Origin: Phallusia fumigata | Lineage: Eukaryota; Chordata; Ascidiacea; Phlebobranchia; Ascidiidae | Length of the DNA: 25,316 bases | Assembly: GCA_008931825.1 (NCBI GenBank) | Contig: QXVZ01008018.1 | Span: forward strand, 1-25,316 | Direction of reading: 5' to 3' | Part shown: positions 10,401 to 19,477 of the stretch, in pieces | Position numbering within the stretch: position 1 is the stretch's first letter | Layout of the letters: each line of letters opens with the position of its first letter | Position numbers and translations under genes: made by a program | The notes under the pieces: model-generated | What the model was told of the DNA's origin: nothing | The model's database searches: none | The model's input: only the letters and a program-made list of their open reading frames with translations

Positions 10401-11622
10401 ATGTTCCGGCGTTCTCTCCATTTCCTTGATAGTACGTTCCCGCAACACAAATTCTGTAACTATTTGTTTAATATTTTCCACCATCCCATATTTTTTGTGC
10501 ATAAGTATGCAAACGCTTGGTAAATATGAAGTTAATCTTTATTTAAATGTTCTAAAAATGTTGTTTTTTTTCGGTTATTTGTTTTCCTCGCATTGGATTT
10601 ACTTGGGCGCGAAAAATGTGGGATTCCTTTCGGAACTTGTTTTTTTCAATTGATTTATTTCAGGGTCGTCGTCTGTGCAAAAAAAAGAAAATCTGTTGAT
10701 AGATGTGCAAACAAAAGTAAGTTTTGTTCTAAATGATGTCTTACGTAAAAAATACTTATTTCAAGTAAAAACCTGTTATTTTATGTCATTCATGCAAGCC
10801 TTGTTTTCTGTAAATAACATGCACTGCTATAAAAGTTGGACTGCCAGCTGGGGAAAACTAAGCTTTTGTGCCATAGCAAATTTGAACTCTACAACTCTTT
10901 GAAAGGCTGTCCTGGCGAAAAATGCAGGTTGCAGGTATGCTGATTTTTGAAAGTATAAAAGTGTGTGTCAAGAAAAAAGGTTGAGCACTGCTTGAAAAAG
11001 TTATTGTTAGCTCACAAAACACTTTATGGGATATTATAATGAAAATGTTTGCATCGTAGTTTGCAAACTACTTGATCATTATAAGGACATGACAATGAAA
11101 CTTGAGAGTTGTAGATCTTTTATTTCTCAACAAACGAGAAAAACAGTACTACATAACATTGCAATAAAATTGTGTTGCCTCTAATTTAAGACTTCACTAG
11201 AAAAAATGCTGTAAAATAAATGTTTTTAGTTGAACTGCTGTTGTATTGAGCTCTCCCCTTCCTACCAGGATTCTGCAGACAAACTATGTGTGATCTGCAT
11301 GACATCGTGAACCGGCTTCAAAACATGGGTAGGTTTAAAGGTTTCTCACCAACTAGCACTTTTTCTGTTGCACAAAGAACTTAGTTATTCCCTCTACAAA
11401 AGCTCTTTTACCGCCACACAGATAAAATCCACTATATCTTCAGGCAATGTTTACATTCAACTTTGTTTTAAGACAGAAATGCATTTTGATGTTCAAAATT
11501 TTGTCTGTGTGACAAAGACTTGCCAGAGGTGGACAAGTTTGCGACCTACAATTTATAACTTCTCAAAAACTTTCATTACTTTTGCAAGATTGCAACATTT
11601 AAGTAAGAAAGACACATGTTAA
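10384..11622 (+). CDS. Unidentified candidate gene, exons uncertain
   Basis: Canonical splice sites frame three exons: a first exon ending at 10519 (donor GTAAAT), 10664-10716 (acceptor ATTTATTTCAG, donor GTAAGT) and 11269-11328 (acceptor with the long pyrimidine run CTCTCCCCTTCCTACCAG, donor GTAGGT). Two readings are phase-consistent. From ATG 10401, with a last exon 11444-11622, the joined frame is open for 136 aa and ends in TAA, with AATAAA at 11767. From ATG 10384 or 10507 the joined frame contains QKKENLLIDVQTK then DSADKLCVICMTS and stops at 11308, where CVIC recalls the first Cys pair of a RING finger; no second half of a RING was found. The two readings exclude each other. I do not recognise the 136-aa product, which is basic with scattered cysteines. 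Splice-site quality is the main evidence. Confidence 0.28.
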
Positions 11623-11766
11623 CATAATTAAATGTAACATATTTGTTGTTTGACAGTTTCTTTATGTTTTAAAAGAAACAGTTTTGTCAAAGCATTGAAA
11701 GGATTTTAGTTTTTTATTTTATGACAATATTAAGTAGCCAAAAACAACCACAAAACAAACTACATG

Positions 11767-11772
11767 AATAAA
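11767..11772 (+). terminator. Polyadenylation hexamer
   Basis: AATAAA lies 145 bases after the TAA of the candidate last exon that ends at 11622. It is relevant only if that gene is real. Confidence 0.25.
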
Positions 11773-13700
11773 CAAAACTGAACTAAACAATACTGTATAA
11801 TTTAACAGGCACTACCCTTTAGTGTGGTGAGCTTTACAGTTTCCATGATTTCTTAAAACATATTACTAAATATGGAGATTTAACAAAGCGGACAAATCTT
11901 GTCACAATGGGTTTGCTGTGTGTATACTGGTAAATACCAAATCTGGCGCACTCAATGCCCTACAACCAGATCTTTTACTATGAACACCGAAAATAAAATA
12001 AACTGAGGGTAAAATCAGTATAAAACAGGTCTTACTTATTCAAGCACATGTATTTTCCCAGTACATGCTGATTGCCGGTCACAAATAAAATAGTTGATAC
12101 ACATTTTCATGGCAGAAAGTGCACTTGTTCAAATCAATTGTTCCATTCTGGTTTTACACAGCGGGATCTAGATTGAGTTTAATGTGAAGGCTACTTAACC
12201 ATTGTGGTATGTTTTGTTTTCGCCTCTACTGAGATGGATTGAGTTAATTGCATTGGTTTGTGCTGTAAATTTGAGTGCTACCAACCGCATATTTTGTTTT
12301 AGCTAGATGGCGACATTGAGTACTTAATACGTTTTCCGGGCGTGAAGTAGCACGGCGAGTAGGTGAGCACTTGGCCGAATGTTTGAAGGCGATATACAGA
12401 AATCAAAACACGATTGGGATTAGAAATCGTAAAGGGTTAAAATAAAATGTGATATGTTACTTTACGGCAACTAACTTAACATTGCTTCAAGTCTTCATGC
12501 ACTGTTATTTATTTAAACATGAAGAGTTGGCGTAATACAACTATTTCACACGAACATTACGAAGGGTGTGATCAGTTCATGCAAACAACCGATAATCTTT
12601 TCTGCGCGTGCAATATTCCTGCATACCCAGGCAAACCAGTTTATTGTCCTGTGCAGGCTAAAAATGTCACCGAACAAAGTTGTTAAATTTTAACACTTTC
12701 GTTCGCTAGGAGAAGTGTTTGTTTCGGAAAATTATGTCAGGGTGTGACGAAAAAAGGTAAGCATCGTTCAATTGACCGTCGCTATTATTTGACCATTTTA
12801 CTTCAACTTTATTTGTTTTTTGAAGCCAGGTGTCGTTAAGGTCAGGCGTGACCACATATTAGGTTTATTTTGAGTGGTGGAGTTTATTTTTTGACACGTT
12901 TTTATGACGCGTTAGCGTTGAAAGAGGCGCATACCTATATTTTGCTAAACTCGTTTTCAAATACTTTAGACAGAATGAATTGGCACCGGGACGTACCCCT
13001 TCGCAAATCCGTCACATGTTTCGATGTTTTAATGGAATTTTTTCGCAAAAGACACTTTAATGTTCTTCACATTTAAACGTTTTGTCAAACGACTCTTAAC
13101 GATTTGCTTATCTAAAGTTATCCCTAAATATCCATACATCGCTGTTTCAGGGCATAGACAACACATTGTACTTTGGATAAATTTTTTTTAGATAAACCGT
13201 GATCCACTTTAGACTTGTGCTCGCCCGCCCCAAGGCAAAGCAAAGTATTTTCTGGCGCTACGCCCTGCAAATTACGACGCAACTCCACAAAATGCTGGTT
13301 GTTTTATGGCTGTAGCACTCGGGAAAAATTCAGTTGTCGTTTAGAGTTGGTTTTTCTCAAATATCGTTTTTTTTTTCTGTAAACTTTAGTTACTTAGGTT
13401 TTGGATAAACACGAAAACACGTTAAATACCTTTACTCAATGTTCCCTAAAATTTGTCATGTGGCTATGCAAACACACAAACTCACTGAGCATATTTTGGA
13501 CCCCTATAAACAACAGTAGATGTGCACTCTGTAGTCACACACCAGTATCACACCTATGCAAAACCAAGGATCACAACAAAACCAAGGATCACAAAGTAAC
13601 ATGACTTAAAAGAATCAAATTACAGTTCGATTACAGTTAATGTTGGATTTTTTTTGTGCGCAATTGCACAGCTTAGAGGAAACATTGCTTAAACCCAATC
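11773..13700. other. Intergenic DNA without recognised genes
   Basis: Only short, AT-rich open frames are present. An imperfect tandem of AAAACCAAGGATCACAA occurs twice at about 13560-13594. A candidate first exon at 12734-12756 is listed separately. No RNA gene or transposon end was recognised. Confidence 0.4.
12734..12756 (+). other. Candidate first coding exon (MSGCDEK, phase 2)
   Basis: An ATG opens 23 coding bases that end AG|GTAAGC, a strong donor. No partner acceptor close by keeps the frame. The acceptor at 19470, just before the signal-peptide exon, would do so in phase, across 6.7 kb. This is weak evidence by itself. Confidence 0.2.
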
Positions 13701-13749
13701 CCAAGTAATGACCAATGTTATATTCAAATTAGGGTTCATAGATACTTAG

Positions 13750-14075
13750 CCCGATAACTTGGTGTGGTGGAAGTATCGGGCCCTGCAACCACTTCCGTTT
13801 CCGCGGGCAAAACTATGTCAAACATCTTAATCGCACGAAAAAAACGCCAGAGAGAGAGAGTTAATTCTCCGCCAACTAACTTTGGGTGCTGTGAGGCGGG
13901 TGGCGTTGCACGGTGTGACACGAAAAAAAGTTTTATGACGAAAAAATGCGGCCGATGGTTCTGCGTTAATCCGTACCACTCCCGGTGGCCCGGGGGCAGA
14001 ACCCGCTGCTGTCTCGCGCGGGTCACGTGACGATAGAGCCGCCAGGCGTGTGAGTCTCGAAGCATCCTTGCCTTG
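13750..14075. promoter_or_regulatory. GC-rich, CpG-containing island with palindromic E-box
   Basis: The base composition rises sharply above the AT-rich surroundings, with many CpGs. GTCACGTGAC at 14022-14031 is a perfect palindrome containing the CACGTG E-box bound by bHLH-zip factors (USF, MITF/TFE, Myc-Max). An (AG)n run sits at about 13851-13859. Both strands are open for about 90-120 codons, which is expected for GC-rich DNA and not supported by any protein motif. Confidence 0.4.
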
Positions 14076-14509
14076 TTGAAACGGCGAGATTGCATTTTGC
14101 GTCTGTTAGTACGAAGAGTTATTTCTACACTTTTTTATTTTGCGCCTTACTTATTCGTCGACAAAATATTATCGTGTTTGTCAGCCGTACACAAAAGGGA
14201 GTTTGTAAAATGATTCCAATAGCTTTTTTTGCTTTTCAAACCCCGCCATCGTGTCGTAACTATATTAATTGTATGTCAAATTGAACCTAAAATGACTCCA
14301 CAACTCATTTAGTTGTGTAGACGTTTCCTCAATTTCTCATGACAATGGTTGGTCCTTTTTGCAATCAATTTACCTTTCTAATCCGTATACCGATGACTCA
14401 AAGCAACCCTACACTCGCGAAAATGTTGCAAATGTCGTCGTCCGAACAGTTTGCGACTTCACCGCTCAGATTGCGGGATGTGGGCAGTGGCGACACCGCA
14501 GTCTGAGCC

Positions 14510-14517
14510 TATAAATA
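14510..14517 (+). promoter_or_regulatory. TATA box
   Basis: TATAAATA sits in a GC-rich setting (GAGCC upstream, GATCTCG downstream), predicting a start site near 14540 on the + strand. About 470 bases downstream is an ATG followed by a splice donor (15011-15033). Confidence 0.4.
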
Positions 14518-15010
14518 GATCTCGTGGACATGATCATGTTCATGCTACGTTTTAAATTGAAGATTTTATTTATTTAGCATAATATACTGGCAAAATATGG
14601 CATAGGCATGTGTTGTTTATTTAGTTGTTCGGCACATAATTAAGCGAAATAATAAAGTTATTTGTTGCGTCGAAAACCTTTATCAGCTAATATTCTTTGC
14701 AGTAAAGTGAATACCCTGGCGGTATTGTAATTGCATGTAATCTCCTGAAATGGGAAATTTACGCCGTTAATACGTTTTTCTGAGTCAATTTTTTCTGATG
14801 ACGTGTTGTTGTTTTCCCAGACGCCGAACAACAATACGGGAAAATCCACACCAGAGAAATATTGGATATTTCGGCAACACTCGGTGTCAAGTTGTAAGTT
14901 GGTGTGTTTCACTGCTTGGAGCTCGCTGGACCCGTGTCCTCCGCCCCGAGGCTCCACACGATGTTGCTGCTATGCCCGCCCGCTATATTGTGCCCCGCGG
15001 TGATGTGAAG

Positions 15011-15033
15011 ATGGCAACATGTTTGAATGCCAG
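15011..15033 (+). other. Candidate first coding exon (MATCLNA, phase 2)
   Basis: ATG plus 20 bases end CCAG|GTGAGC, a good donor, in a GC-rich stretch 0.5 kb downstream of a TATA box. Joined to the acceptor at 19470 the frame runs on as R-A-R into the MKTATLVLAL signal peptide of the large secreted-protein gene, giving a longer basic n-region that still works as a signal peptide. The implied intron is 4.4 kb. An in-frame ATG upstream (14972, MPARYIV) could also be used. Confidence 0.3.
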
Positions 15034-15564
15034 GTGAGCGTTTCTTCTTCACTGTGTGGTAACTAGCTATGAGTTGTGGCGAATCCCAAACCCTGTACCA
15101 CTTAATTAGAGCTTAAAACATACATCATAATGATTATTAATAGCATCTAGAGCGATGTCTATTTAACGTTGTTGCACATACTAGACATGTCCTGTGTATT
15201 TGAAAGAAAACTTGTATATTTCGTTTGGTGAAGGAAAACATACAGTCGTTTGAAAAATGTTTTAATGAATATTAGCTGACCCTATAACAGGCAAAAATTT
15301 TACTGTACTTTAATAAGGAACCGGCAATGCGGTGTTTATGGCGAAATATATATAACCCATTTTTCCATTAAGTATTTTTCTCGAAAACTTGTTTCTCATG
15401 TTCGCTAACGATGAGGTTTTATCGTCGAACCAAATGATCCCAATACCGCCATAACAAACAAACAAATTAAAAAACACACAATGCCATGGCATTAAATACT
15501 GGAGGGAAAAACCGTAACAGTTGTCTACGGAGTCCCGGGTTCCAACCTTTGTTTTTTTCTCATA

Positions 15565-15783
15565 ATAAGATTTGTGTCACTGATTTGTATTTAGCGCCGT
15601 GTGTTCAACACGACTATCTAGGAGAAATATTTCTCATTCCCTGACTGATGGGCATCACATCACATTACTAATGNATAAGATTTGTGTCACTGATTTGTAT
15701 TTAGCGCCGTGTGTTCAACACGACTATCTAGGAGAAATATTTCTCATTCCCTGACTGATGGGCATCACATCACATTACTAATG
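15565..15783. repeat. 109-bp perfect direct duplication around an n: assembly artefact
   Basis: 15565-15673 and 15675-15783 are identical, separated only by the n at 15674. Perfect identity with the n exactly at the junction indicates that two contig ends sharing sequence were abutted rather than merged. Confidence 0.85.
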
Positions 15784-15919
15784 TCGTCATATAATGCTCG
15801 TTGAACTTTCCATTGAACATGGGGAGGCGCGCGTTGGAAATCTCCCACTTAGGGTCGAACAGGTGTTTGACACCCGACTACGTGCGTCCTTTTCCTCCCG
15901 TCTTCGCCCTTGACCGCCC

Positions 15920-16070
15920 TTGAGACAGATATGACCAATCACAGGGTGGGGAACCTGATTAGAAAGTGCCCGCACTTACGTAATTGCCTCATGACGTCAC
16001 AGCGCGCTGACAGTCACCGAACCATTAAACGTCAAGCTTCCCACGTTACGCGCGAGTATCGGTCAAGTTT
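15920..16070. promoter_or_regulatory. Promoter-like region with CCAAT box and full CRE
   Basis: ACCAATCA at about 15933-15940 and the palindromic cAMP-response element TGACGTCA at 15992-15999 lie within 65 bases in CpG-rich DNA. The transcript served is unknown. A + frame open from 15931 to 16200 (ending WHIEWPETLVHMIKK, then stop) overlaps it and could be coding, but no family is recognised. Confidence 0.35.
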
Positions 16071-16200
16071 TAGAAGCGTTCCGGTCGTAGCGCCGCCTAA
16101 TCACCACCAGGGAGGGGCCGCGGACGCCGACTTTGCTTCCAGGAAGCCTCGATGGCACATTGAGTGGCCCGAGACTCTCGTGCACATGATTAAGAAGTAG

Positions 16201-17094
16201 ATTAATTACTGCGGGTGGATTGGTTGAGTGAAAGATGAAAGGTCGAGAGTTAATGATTCGATTATCACACCAGTAATTAATCGCGACACGCGACAGTTGG
16301 TTTCTCTTTCGCTTCGAAAAATAATTTGTTGCGTTTCAAGATAATATGTCCACTGCTCAATTCCTTTCGACACATGTCGTCCACTTGTCTTTGCTCTTTG
16401 AAGCGCCAACAGGCTATGCACCGCTCTCCAAATAATTTAACAAAACCGGCTTACGAGATACATTTTGTTTTCTACCTCGTGGTCAATGTTTTTTGAAATG
16501 CAAAACCGATGAATACACAAATTTGATTACTGTAATTAAAAGAATGGCTGATGATGACAACAACGAATGTTGAAACGTTGCAATACTATGTATTTTACTG
16601 CATACAACTTTCTGTCTTGAGTTCTTAAATTTGATAACTTTATAGTAGACAGAGAAAAATATTTTTTCTAAAACGAACATTTAGGATCCAACACTTTTTT
16701 CTGTCCCGCATTAAACGCATTGTCGCAAAATCAAAATATTTTGAAACCTGAATTAGAAAACGTGTTGCTGATGAGGTTAGAACAACTATGAGAGGATATG
16801 AAAATCGATCTGTCACTGTTATAGTTATAATTACCCTTCAACCTTCTAATAACAGCCGACCTTCAGCGTCAAGGCGACGAACGTGAGTTGAAAGGATCAA
16901 TTTAAGTTCAAAACGTTATCGAGTGTTCCTGCCCTTCCCTGGATACGCAACTTCCTTCCACTAATGCGATAATGTGTCGGGATAAATGGCTTTCATATTT
17001 GCGTTTTGGGAAAACATCAACGATCGTAGGTGTTTGAAACAAAACGTAATTGTAAATATAATTTACTTTTAAGGTGTTTTGTGATGCATATTCT
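16201..17094. other. Intergenic, nothing recognised
   Basis: This is AT-rich DNA with only chance-size open frames on both strands and no transposon ends or RNA genes that I can identify. Confidence 0.4.
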
Positions 17095-17215
17095 ACAAAT
17101 TCACGGTTTTAAAAGTCCTAACAAGAAGATACAAACCAGTACTTGTATACAAAACATTTTCTACGTTTCGACAAAACGTTGTTGTCATCATCAGGAATGA
17201 TTCGGAAAAGCGGCG
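17095..17215. mobile_element. Foldback MITE family, copy 1 (one arm)
   Basis: It carries AATTCACGGTTTTAA, then AAGAAGATACAAACCAGTAC, then CATCATCAGGAATGATTCGG and AAAAGCGGCG. The same modules recur at 18467, 20547 and 21821. No second arm is seen here, so this is a partial copy. Confidence 0.55.
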
Positions 17216-17435
17216 CAAAATTACTTGTAGCGGTTAAACGAAAAAGGCGCAGCAACTGTTAAAATGTTCCTGATAAAACTAACAGTCAGCCGTCATAAAG
17301 TACGCAATATAACATGTTTTTAGGTATGGCGTAGAATTTTGTAGCCCTTAAAACTTGTTATTTGTTATCGCGTTTCGACCAACGTCAGATTTACAAAAAA
17401 GAAATTGTTACACCTACGATTAATTTTGTTTTCAG

Positions 17436-17569
17436 ACCGTTTTCAGACACAAGCAACCCAATCAAAATTATCTCATTTTTACGCCCAGCCGATGGTCTTT
17501 CACACACGATAATCTCTGGTGTATATACCGTCCGGTCGATGAAAGGCGACCCCAAGTACTTTCTTGCAT
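17436..17569 (+). other. Candidate internal exon in a double-strand open region
   Basis: The acceptor ATTTTGTTTTCAG ends at 17435 and the donor GTAAGT starts at 17570. The enclosed 134 bases read (phase 2 to phase 1) PIKIISFLRPADGLSHTIIS then GVYTVRSMKGDPKYFLA. The same + frame stays open from about 17362 to 17770 without needing a splice, but has no ATG at its start. The minus strand is also open in two frames that would join by a shift near 17650 (KLTPEVLT, then SLPDILALQNLAATLQQVF). No family was assigned, and which strand is coding cannot be decided by eye. Confidence 0.25.
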
Positions 17570-17799
17570 GTAAGTTCGGTTTGCTGATGGTGTCGAAAAC
17601 TTGTTGCAATGTTGCGGCAAGATTTTGTAATGCCAATATATCGGGTAAGGACCTCTGGTGTAAGTTTGTCTTCTGTACCCAATCTATACGTTATATCGAT
17701 AACCGGTGTTATAACAAAGCTTCTCAAGGGATATTTGTTGTCAACGATAAGCTGATAAAGGAAGTACTCTAAACAGTGTTAATTTACTTGTTTACTTGC

Positions 17800-18466
17800 C
17801 CTCATCCAAGAAAAACTATCTTGTTTATTTAGGACATACACAAATCGACGTCATCTTACCAAGAAAACCGCAACAGAAATGAGAGAGAGAGAGAGAGTAG
17901 GGGTAGAAAATCTCCTGGCAGCTCCGGAGGTGGCTGACTCGTAAAGGAGAATAATTAAGCAAGACAAGAAGGGCCTGAGGCAATGGTACACAGGCGCGTG
18001 TTAGTACAGCCGGGTGGGAAGCGACCGTCCACGGATGCCACATCGGATGTAGAAAAAAGTTTGTCGCTATTTGAAAGGACGCAGCATCAGCGGAAAGGAA
18101 TCATTCCGATTGTGGATTTGCTGCAGATCAACCTACAAGCTTTTTCAGTGTTGCTGCTTTAACCAAAGAGGTAGTCCACTTTTGTTAGCTTCCTTTTTGG
18201 TTTTGCTTGGTTTTGTTGTTATTTTTGCTTCTTTGCTTTTATGCGTGAGAAAGTGGAGGCGACAGGGCATAGGCCATGGAAAAAACAGAAAAATTCGTTT
18301 GTTTTTACCGAGGCGTTGTTTTTCTCATAGGGCTCGATTGTTTCTAGTCGTAACGTAATGTTTCCTTTTTCAAATCGGTTTAGCATTTTATTATCGGCCG
18401 CTGTTAGCGCGCTAAAAATCATTTTTAACAGTTTGCAAAGATGCTAAGTTGGTTAAAATCCCAGGT
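17800..18466. other. Intergenic with (GA)n microsatellite
   Basis: A GA dinucleotide run lies at about 17880-17897. An open + frame at about 18071-18358 contains a hydrophobic run, but it lacks an ATG and is built on T-rich low-complexity DNA, so it is not called as a gene. Confidence 0.4.
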
Positions 18467-18625
18467 ACACAATTCACTGTTTTAAATTGTCTCGATAAGA
18501 AGGTGCAAGCCAGTACTGTGTGTAAAACACATTGTTTTCATCATCGTTTGTCAAAACTTGGAAAATGTTTCACACACAAGTACTGACTTGTATTTTTATA
18601 TCAGGAAAATTCACCGTTTTGTTGC
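18467..18625. mobile_element. Foldback MITE family, copy 2 (hairpin)
   Basis: Left arm AATTCACTGTTTTAAA and GCAAGCCAGTACTGTGTGTA pair imperfectly with right arm CACACAAGTACTGACTTGTA and AATTCACCGTTTTG read in reverse complement. The modules match the copies at 17095 and 20547, with lower arm identity, suggesting an older copy. Confidence 0.6.
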
Positions 18626-19470
18626 GTCATAATTTATAATTCAAATCGTCATAACGTATTGCCTCTTCGTAACGAGCATACAGACAACGCCCACTGTAGA
18701 AATAAGCAAGGTAGCAGTGAGGCGGCGGCAATGTAGCAGGTCAAACCAACCCCCAGGCAATCCGCTCTATGTGTGGACTGGCCTGTTTCGGAAGTTACTC
18801 AGACGGAAACTCGTTTTTGTAACTACCTTTTGCGGTCACAGGCGATTTACAACCCTAATTGGTAAAGAAATTATTGTTCTCAGCACCAGGAACTTACTAA
18901 TCCGTGCCGGCACAATCACACGTCGTTGTAATTATCCCATGCGACACGATGCGGTATTATTTTATTTGTAGGAAAGAGTTACGGACCTTTACGGGTGTTA
19001 TAAGTTGTTTGTCCCATGTATATCGTTTTACCTAATTCAAACCAGTAAACGGGGATTACAGGAAGGATACACTTTCACTGATTTATTTTGTATGGTTAAG
19101 GTGTAAGGTTGAAGCAATGCAGTCATCTTGATCAGCTTGGTGACCAAATCCAAACATTTGCCAAAAATGATTTGGCCATATATGTTTAAAAAACAAAAAA
19201 CATTTCTACAGTCAGTGTCTATTTTAGTAAGCAACTATCTAACAGAATTTGGCAAACATTAATCTGCGTTGTAAAGTTGACCTTTTGTCCCACTTCTGAG
19301 GAAAACCGGTCAAACCCCTTAAACGCTCAAAGTCGAGTAGTTATTTGACAGGTTTAGTTGCGAAGGATCGGCTTTCCGCCCGTCCACACCCTTGCCCGAG
19401 GACCACTTCCTTTTTTTTATTCTGTCGGAAGAATTGCAAAAATTTTACAACTCTCCTTTTTTCGTTGCAG
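18626..19470. other. Upstream region of the secreted-protein gene
   Basis: No TATA box close to the ATG at 19478 was found. It may instead lie in the first intron if an upstream first exon (15011 or 12734) is used. No exon of a conserved protein was recognised. Confidence 0.35.
19450..19470 (+). promoter_or_regulatory. Strong acceptor just upstream of the start: likely trans-splice or first-intron acceptor
   Basis: CTCTCCTTTTTTCGTTGCAG ends at 19470, seven bases before the ATG at 19478. Such a close, strong acceptor with no obvious nearby donor is typical of spliced-leader trans-splicing in Ciona. The alternative is a cis-intron from a distant first exon. Confidence 0.55.
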
Positions 19471-19477
19471 AGCAAGA

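Noticed and set aside
11269-11310. RING-finger E3 ligase (DSADKLCVICMTS)
   Set aside because: Only one Cys pair is present, followed by an in-frame stop. No His/Cys second half was found within the next several kb, so the family is not called.
13736-14095. Open minus-strand frame of about 119 codons
   Set aside because: It lies in GC-rich DNA where stops are rare. The opposite strand is open too, and the peptide shows no domain-like pattern, so it is treated as an island artefact.
18071-18358. Open + frame with a hydrophobic segment resembling a transmembrane helix followed by basic residues
   Set aside because: There is no ATG in the frame, the hydrophobicity comes from a T-rich low-complexity run, and no convincing splice acceptor opens the frame.
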